A DNA stretch of 64,000 nucleotides from Odiellus spinosus. Lineage: Eukaryota > Arthropoda > Arachnida > Opiliones > Phalangiidae. Numbering within the stretch: the first letter of the stretch is position 1; each line of letters starts with the position of its first letter. A program made the position numbers and the translations under genes. Below the pieces are notes generated by a model, which saw nothing but the letters and a program-made list of their open reading frames with translations, was not told the origin of the DNA and made no database searches. Positions 57,299-64,000 of this stretch are shown here, piece by piece. The DNA is taken from the NCBI GenBank assembly GCA_963920705.1, contig OY987230.1:16393320-16457319 (forward strand). Direction: 5' to 3'.

Positions 57299-58264
57299 TT
57301 CAAGCCAATCATGCAGGTTGAAAGTATAAATTTACACGTTTGTAATGAAATTATTCAGCAACACCTTACTGCAAAATATACCGAAATATATCAGAATTGG
57401 CCCACCTTCTAAATTTACACGAGCTATAATGGAATTACGGTGTAAGTTAGGTTCAAGTTTCTAAACAATAAAGACGACTTAGAAATTCCCCGCTCGTGTT
57501 CGTGAGAGTTTTGCGACAACGCTTTTATTCCTAAGAGATTTAAAATTGTTTATTAATAGGCGTCAGTTTTCACTATAATGCAAACAGAAGTTGTAAAAGG
57601 GATATAAAATTTAGATATAGAAACTATGAATGAAAGGGTTTATCCCAATCCTAATTCCTTTAGAATCTTTATTCAAAATAAATAGGGCATTTTATGAAAA
57701 CCGAAAAGCGTCCGTATATAAGGATCATTCCTTCGTGCTACTCTAAACAAACTTTGGTTCAAGAGGAGTTGGCAAAACGCTCAAATATCCGAGGCGAATG
57801 ATTACACAAAGTTAAAGCTCAGTGGGCAAAAAGGTAGTCCTTCATATCTCCCGTTGATCATGATTGTAATAACATTCAGAGAATGATGACTCGAAGATTC
57901 CAGCACGTACCTATGATCTAAAGGGTCGTTTCACGAGCGTCTGTTCTCGTCAGTTCATTAAAGAGCAAATAAAGTCCGAAATATATGATTTTTTATCAAT
58001 TATTTATTTTTAAAATATTCCGAGCTCACTAGTATAATTTTCACCGACAATTAAGTTAAAAATAAGATTTAATTTATGCCACTAGAATACGTGGGGATTT
58101 AAAGCGGGCTTCAAAATACAATCCACGCAAAAGGAGCCTCAAAAGTGGTATCAAAAACCTTTCAAAAGGGGCCAAAAAAGGTCTGCTGATGCATGCCCTA
58201 TGAACCTTTAATGAGCTTTAGAGCTTTAAGTTATTAGTCAACGAATGAAAAAAATCCTAACGAC
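57299..58264. other. AT-rich spacer, no gene seen
   Basis: A TTTAAAATTGTTTATTAATA and GGCGTCAGTTTTCACTATAA phrase near 57,539 weakly recalls family B. Nothing else was recognised. Confidence 0.4.
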
Positions 58265-58500
58265 GCCATTGTTATTCCGAAAGTAGGCTTAACACGGATA
58301 CATGGTGAGATTCACTCCAGCACAACCATCATATTAATAATTGTTTTGGGTAAGCATATAGCTTTCCAAGTAAATAATTTAAAATGATTTAGGTTTTATA
58401 TTGAATTTTTGTTAAAAATTACTTTTAGAGTTAGATAAAAATAAACTAATTAGGATAATAAGATACCGATCAAAAGCACTTGTTAGATTCTCCCTTTGTA
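58265..58500. mobile_element. Decayed family A right half
   Basis: GAAAGTAGGCTTAACACGGA, then the AAAAGCACTTGTTAGATTCT terminus followed by CCCTTTG. Substitutions are numerous and the left arm is not recognisable. Confidence 0.5.
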
Positions 58501-59822
58501 GCGTTGGAAAGAATAATAGTTAGGGCATTGTATGAAGAAAGGCGGGAAAAAGACGTCACGTAGCTTCCTGTAAGTTCGCATCTATCTCTTCATATAAAAA
58601 CAAAATTATAAAGCTAAGAGGTAGATAGGAGACTCGCTTTGTACTTGCTGAAATCTAAGTATGAAGGTGAGTTTGGATAAGGCGACAATTAAGACACGCC
58701 CAAACGAACCCGCGGCCCCGGTTCTAAACAACAAGGACTCCTTTTATTTATAACAAACGACCTAAACATCACCTTTAACGACTCATTCTGTCCGGGAACA
58801 TCAGAACACATTCGTTTTAAACAGACATAAATCCCCCCCCCCCCTACCAATGCTAGTCCTAATTAAGGTACAATCGTAAAGGGGAGGCAAAACGGAAAAT
58901 TAAGTTCCTTTTACTGAAGTAATTTTTAATCTTTCGACATTTTTCCTAAGGTTTATTTTAAGGTTTATGGACCATATTCGAAATTTTAAACCTTTGGATT
59001 GACGCGTTGTTAAGAGCTTTAAAATTAAATTGGCAAAAATTTAATTTAGTTTTCATGATAAATCTCTGACATCATCACTTTATAATGAAGATGGCCCAAA
59101 GAAGAAATTTGGGACAAAAATAACATCTTCAAATGTTAAATTTGACCCGTGACCTCGACTAAGCTCTTTCTGAAAACTTCAAAAACCCTATCGCGTTATT
59201 TATGTTATTAAATCCACAAAAACAATTCGTTTGACCTTTTGATCCCCTTAACGTTCTTAAATTGGTAATACTATTAGATGATATCGATGTTGTAACCCTA
59301 TAGACATGTATTTGACATTTTCCAGCCCGGATCTCGGTCATGTTTTGATTGGCTCATGAACTAAAGAGTTGGCAAACATAAAATCAAACATCATATCTCT
59401 CTCTAATTTATCTCCGACCCCCAAGGATATAAAAGAGAAGTTCTTGGCGGCTCTGAGTTCCGCACGAAGAGGTTATAGGCCTTTCTCAATCAATCAAAAC
59501 ATCAATTCTTCCCTAAGGGCAGCCGCCCGCGAGAAAGAAAAGAAAGAAAAAGGAAAGAATGAAAACTCCCTATATATTTATTCTTTCAATCCAAAGGAGA
59601 AATTGGTCTCTCCGTATAGTCCGTTTCCGAAAAGGAAAAGAATTGAAAGAGAAGTGGGTAGAATTCTCCCATAATCATGACCAAGTTGAGTCGGTACCAC
59701 GTACAAAGCTAATCTAACAGTTTTGTCCACACTTCTTAACTTAGAGACGAAGGGAGCCTAGATAAGTATTTGCAGCCAATTCGAGACAGAAGAATCTTTA
59801 TTGTCAGACAGTACGATTCCTG
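58501..59822. other. Spacer; 101-codon frame not called
   Basis: A run of about 12 C lies near 58,832. The plus frame at 59,369-59,674 (101 codons) has a KEKEKKEKGK low-complexity centre and no recognisable motif. It lies a few hundred bases upstream of the promoter-like region. No splice or promoter evidence ties the two together. Confidence 0.35.
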
Positions 59823-60032
59823 CACGTGACATTTTTAGCGCGAGAAGAAACGAGCCAGGAAACGAATGATATGTTTCGCTTTCGAGTGACGGAGAATGAA
59901 CATTTTCCGCGGGAATTGCGCGGAAAAAAGAAAATAGGGAAACGTGGATTTCCGCGGCCGAAAATATGAACGATTTACGTCATGGTAAAAACGGGATATT
60001 GTCTAGAACGTGGCGTGTCCTTTCTATAAAAG
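59823..60032 (+). promoter_or_regulatory. Promoter-like region: E-box, CpG patch, CRE-like site, TATA box
   Basis: In order: CACGTG at 59,823, a CpG-rich stretch (TTTCCGCGGGAATTGCGCGG, TTTCCGCGGCCG), TTACGTCAT at 59,975 and TATAAAAG at 60,025. The order and the ~45-bp spacing from the CRE-like site to the TATA box suit a pol II promoter firing to the right, with a start near 60,055. The transcript would then run into 60.1-60.5 kb, where only tiny frames are seen, so the region could serve a noncoding RNA, a short first exon, or nothing. Confidence 0.25.
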
Positions 60033-60533
60033 ATGAATTGTATGTCTTTTAAACCCATGATTTTTTATTCACAATTTATCGAGAGAAGAGTTCGAGTTTG
60101 TTCCATTTGTTTGAAGAAAAGTTTTGAGAAACTGTGCACTGTAATGTTCAATTATTTCTTGTTAATATTGTATCCTAGATGTATACATAAATGGGCTTAG
60201 CATGGGTAATGTTTCAAAACTCTAAAGTTCACAATTGAGACTTAAACGGTCTTGGAAAATTCGAACAATGTTTGAAAACTATTTTCCCCAATTTTTTCAG
60301 ATTTTTAGCAGTGGATTTTCCCACGATATTTATAGGTAAACTAATGGATATTTAAAACCATAATCAATGCCAAGAATATAACTAATTTAGGTCGTACCGA
60401 CAGAGTCAATGAAGTATACTCGCACATTTCAATAATTTATGCCAAGTTTTCCATGATATTTCCTGATTTTTTGACAACATTCAAATTCCCTGATACTTCA
60501 GGATATTCCAAGTTTTGTATGAACCCTGGTTGT
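60033..60533. other. Spacer with CCCTGA-type repeat words
   Basis: At 60,420-60,530 GTTTTCCATGATATTTCC, AATTCCCTGATACTTC and TATGAACCCTGG recall the repeat at 55.7 kb. No gene is visible. Confidence 0.4.
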
Positions 60534-61290
60534 AGATGTGATTCGGTGAAGACTATTAGACTAGCGATGTAGAAACCATTTTCCAATCCCCGACATTAAA
60601 AAACAGTCAGTAATTAATTGGAATTAACCCAAGTAGGAAATAGGTCTAATTAAAATCCCTTTCAACGAATGGGTGCATTAAAAAAAGGGTTGTAAATCTG
60701 ATTAGGTTAAAACTATAAATTTAGAAACCATTTTCCAATTCCCAACACTGAAAAACAGTCACTAATTTATTGAAATTAACCAAAGTAGGAATAAGACTAA
60801 TTAAAATCCCTTTCTACGAATGGGTGCGTTGGAATAATTTTTGTAGGCCTGAGTCGGTGAATACTAGCAATGCAGAAACCATTTTCCAATTCCCACCATT
60901 GAAAAACAGTCACTATATTTAATTGGAATTAACCAAAGTAGGAATAAGACTAATTAAAATCCCTTTCTACGAATGGGTGCGTTGGAATAATTTTTGTAGG
61001 CCTGAGTCGGTGAATACTAGCAATGCAGAAACCATTTTCCAATTCCCACCATTGAAAAACAGTCACTATATTTAATTGGAATTAACCAAAGTAGGAATAA
61101 GACTAATTAAAATCTCTTTCTACGAATAGGTGCGTTGGAATAATTTTTGTAGATGTGATTCGGTTAAGACTATGTAGAAACAATTTTCCAATACCCACCA
61201 TTGAAAAACAGTCAATAATTAATTGAAACTAACAAAAGTAGGAAAAAAGCTAATTAAAACCCCTTTCTATGAATAAATGGAATAATTGTT
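60534..61290. repeat. ~151-bp tandem repeat, 5 copies
   Basis: The landmark AGAAACCATTTTCCAA (or AGAAACAATTTTCCAA) starts at about 60,571, 60,723, 60,874, 61,027 and 61,176, spacings of 149-153 bp. Other shared words are AAAAACAGTCA, AATTAACCAAAGTAGGAAT, CTAATTAAAATCCCTTTC and ACGAATGGGTGCGTTGGAAT. The third and fourth copies are nearly identical while the outer ones have diverged, which fits unequal exchange acting on the centre of the array. Confidence 0.9.
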
Positions 61291-62484
61291 GTACATGGTT
61301 CAAGCTCTCTGTACTTTTCGTATGGTATTTTCTTCTCTCTAGGTTAATCGTCATCTCAATTTACTGAAAGAGTCTATATGAGAAAACGTGGCAATATTTG
61401 CGCAGCTGCAAGCTTATGTAGCTTTTTGCGTATCGCAGCTTTATGTTGCATTATTAAATTTTTTATCCATTTCAGTTCATCTCAGGGGAACTGTACTGAA
61501 GATCCAAAAATAGGTACCCAAATTGTTAAATAACCTTAAACCATCGATTATGTATGCAAGTTTAAACGTACTAGATGTTTCACGCTGGGATGGCTCGTTT
61601 TCTTCTGGTCTCTTACGCAGGCCGTTTCGATTACACACTTTGGCACCTCCACCCAATAAGGGGGGCTTATCGAACCGATTAATATTAAAATAGGAAGGAA
61701 CCTTAGGAACGAAAGCAATAAGACGTCGCGTGATCCAATATACGAGGCATTGAGGGTATAATTATTTTATAACTCTATACTTCAGTTCAACGAGCGTGGG
61801 ATAAATTAAAGGTACACTTATACCTTCAACGCATTCGAACATATATAAAACCTTTTTCTGGGCCAAAATTTATGAAGGGTGGAAGAATGGATTTTAGGAA
61901 ATATTTTACGCGTGGATGCGTAAAAATCCATAATTTAATCTTCCACAGGGTTGGATAATATGCTTGGCCGAAAGGTAAAGGTCACTAGAGGTCAAAATGT
62001 CCATTTTAAAGAAGGAGGAATAAGATATACTAGAGAAAATGGTTTAAAAACCCTTTTCAAACCTTATCTAAAATTCAATTTGCACAGACGTCGAAAAATC
62101 AAGAATTTGTGATATTCTTGATCTTATCAGATCATCTAATATTAAAAATTCATTTATCCATATTTTTCCCAATCTTTGAAATTAATTTTAAAACTAAATC
62201 ACTTAACATTTCAATTCTATGTACGAGGTAAACGACGCGTGACTTATTGGTTATAAGATTTAGCATTTAAATTAAATTATAAATTATACAAGTCCCGCTT
62301 TATCCTTAGGTTTACCGTCTTACTAATTCTGTCAAAGAGAATTATAAATTCGTAGATGAATGGATTTACGCGTAAGATTTAGTTTAAAGGGAGGATGACA
62401 CATACTTTATTAATTATCGCAAAATGAAGCCAAACGAATTAAAAGTATCACCAAATATATTCCTCGTCTGAAGGAGATAGGCGT
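61291..62484. other. AT-rich spacer, no gene seen
   Basis: TTTAAAGGGAGGATGACACA near 62,385 resembles the family A left terminus without a following arm. No open frame or RNA gene is supported. Confidence 0.4.
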
Positions 62485-62917
62485 TTAAAGGGAGAATGCA
62501 ACCTAACAACAAGTGATTTTTTTATCGATTTCTTATGGTTTAAATATGCCTAATCCACCAGTAAATAAATTTATAAACAAATATTAAACTAGAAATAAAT
62601 TTAAACATTTTCCGGAAAATAGGCTTAGCTGGATTCATAGAGAGCCTGAATTTCTTCGCATTGATGGGTCAGCGATCAATCGAATTTTAATGCAAGTCTA
62701 ATGGAGATCTCGCCTTAACGACGGGTCTTTGCAGATTACCCGATGACCCTTCTATGCGAAGAAATTCAAGATTTCCATGAATCCAGCTAAGCCTAATTCT
62801 AGGGTAAGTTTTAAATTTATTTCTAGTTTAATATTGGCTTGTAACTTTTTTACTGGTGGATTACGCCTATTTAAACGATAATTGATTAAAAAAAACACTT
62901 GTTGTTAGGTTGCATTC
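62485..62917. mobile_element. MITE-like element, family A (433 bp, reference copy)
   Basis: The left terminus is TTAAAGGGAGAATGCAACCT then AACAACAAGTGATTTTTT. The right side is AAAAACACTTGTTGTTAGG then TTGCATTC. Arms of about 150 bp pair over GGCCTAATCC-type, AAACTAGAAATAAATTT and AGGCTTAGCTGGATTC segments. The last ~9 bp (TCCCTTTAA) are replaced by element J, which begins within the shared word GCATTC. Confidence 0.85.
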
Positions 62918-63064
62918 ACACTAGAGATTTTGAAACCGTTTTGAATGTCAAAGTTCAAATTTACGCAAAACATTTCATTTTTTAGCCTGCGAGTTGACCC
63001 GAAATTTTACAGATTGACCCTAATTGAAATCCAATACGTTTTCAAAGACTCTAGTGTGAACGCG
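62912..63064. mobile_element. Short inverted-terminus element J (153 bp)
   Basis: GCATTCACACTAGAG on the left and CTCTAGTGTGAACGC on the right, with TTTTGAAACCG and ACGTTTTCAAAGA inside the ends. The terminal word GCRTTCACACTAG is close to that of family E (GCGTTCATACTAG), so J may be a distant relative. It joined or inserted at the end of the family A copy. Confidence 0.65.
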
Positions 63065-64000
63065 ACTTTTAAGAATTAATTCAAACTGAACTCGAATCAG
63101 GAACAATCCTGCGATGAAGGCCCCTTTATTCTAACAACTTGGTAGGATTATAAATCAACATTTCGAGATATACACAGACGCCACAAACCATAAACCATGC
63201 AGCCAAACTTCTCAGTATCTAAGAATTTTATCATAAAAAAAAAAAAAAAAAAAAATCTTATTTCTAAGTCTGTAGATAAAAGCTAATATATCCTCAAGAG
63301 GTCTATTTTCTGAAAACCATTTTTTTTGCCTCTGATCTCTTAACTATAAGCGTAGGGGTTTTATGATAGAATTTAAGACAAATGACAGAGACGTTCTTGT
63401 AAGATAAAAGAAACGCTAAATATCTCAATTCTCCTCATCTCATATAGCTAGAAAAAAATGAACGAAATATTCTATCCAAAGTATTTTATAACCCTACCCA
63501 CAGATTCCCTGACTGAAAAGAACACTTTAAGCTCAAACAAAGGAGAATAACTTGAAGGGCGAGGGACAAATTAAAAGTCAATATTATTGCGTGATTTTTA
63601 GGTTCGTTAAAGGGATACTAGACTCTGGAAACAAGTTATTTTTAATAGATGTAGAATACAAAAAATATGTGTAAAAACATTATCAATACTCGTCATAGGT
63701 TAAGTGTTAATTCTCGGTTAATTATAAATAAATTTCTGATTTATTTCAAAAGGACTCAATTGCTGATACCAATGCGTGTTCGTCTATGAAATTGCACTTA
63801 AAACTAAAGATATGTTTGAATAGCGCGTACTTTAAAGTTAAATTGGTTCCGTACGCGCCATTTTTAGCCCCTGATTGGTTTTTGAAGTGACGTTATAGAG
63901 AACCGACCCTTGACGGTTTTGCGTGAGAAAGAAAAGGTCTTTCAACTGCCTTAATCAAATTGTTATATGTAATTAACTATCTTAAACTTTATTTGGTATA
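63065..64000. other. Spacer, no gene seen
   Basis: A poly-A tract lies at about 63,236-63,255. Near 63,816-63,860 TAGCGCGTAC faces GTACGCGCC, followed by CCCCTGATTGG and GTGACGTTA. That is a small CpG-containing cluster which could be regulatory, but no gene is visible before the window ends. Confidence 0.35.

Noticed and set aside
59369-59674. 101-codon open frame upstream of the promoter-like region
   Set aside because: Its centre is lysine/glutamate low complexity and there is no motif or splice support. It lies upstream of the TATA box rather than downstream.

Overview
The window looks like intergenic, repeat-dominated nuclear DNA of a eukaryote, most likely an invertebrate animal. It is strongly AT-rich and carries no convincing protein-coding gene. 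Outside the satellite no open frame exceeds about 115 codons, and none of the frames I read resembles a known family. It is packed with small non-autonomous inverted-repeat elements (MITE-like), minisatellites, two tRNA-like SINE-type heads and one very large satellite. There are no bacterial operons, Shine-Dalgarno-led genes, rRNA or intact tRNA genes. The species cannot be named from what I see.

Layout. 1-12.57 kb is AT-rich spacer with MITE-like elements (families A, B and C below), a ~46-bp degenerate repeat (785-1006), a ~140-bp repeat (1485-1828) and a very homogeneous 36-bp minisatellite (7278-7592). From 13,362 to 17,650 and from 18,446 to 32,009 lies a satellite with a 20-bp unit, TCTTACCACTTTTTCCCCTG. 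The two arrays are separated by a ~0.8-kb unique segment that also sits on the left edge of the first array, so a ~5-kb block has been tandemly duplicated. The satellite is not a simple head-to-tail array: it reverses orientation about 58 times, almost always through one of two precise junction sequences. 32.0-34.3 kb is a 16-bp minisatellite (TTTCATTTGTCACCCG) carrying several copies of an ~82-bp snap-back element; this right border is itself duplicated and carries a small piece of the satellite with it. 34.3-64 kb returns to AT-rich spacer with a 424-bp TIR element (family D), a second 20-bp minisatellite (36.4 kb), many copies of MITE families A, B, C and E, fold-back elements, a CCCTGAC minisatellite (56.7 kb) and a 151-bp tandem repeat (60.5-61.3 kb).

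Family names A-J are local labels used in this annotation only. Family A ends in TTAAAGGGAGAATGCAACC. Family B ends in GGCGGAGTGATAC. Family C begins TTAAAGGAACTG and carries TGACGTCA palindromes. Family D has CAGGGTGACCACT termini. Family E has AGCTRCGKTCAYACTAG termini. F is a TTAAAGGCCTAGG element nested in E. G, H and I are fold-backs. J is a short element with GCRTTCACACTAGAG ends.

The most striking object is the orientation-switching satellite. Its strand is about 85% purine or pyrimidine, it carries an A5 tract every 20 bp, and it contains dozens of near-perfect inverted repeats with 3- or 5-nt centres. Higher-order modules that include the junctions have been amplified and re-inverted. 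This suggests repeated fold-back or template-switch rearrangement followed by module amplification. Possible roles (heterochromatin or centromere, dsRNA or small-RNA source) are inference only.
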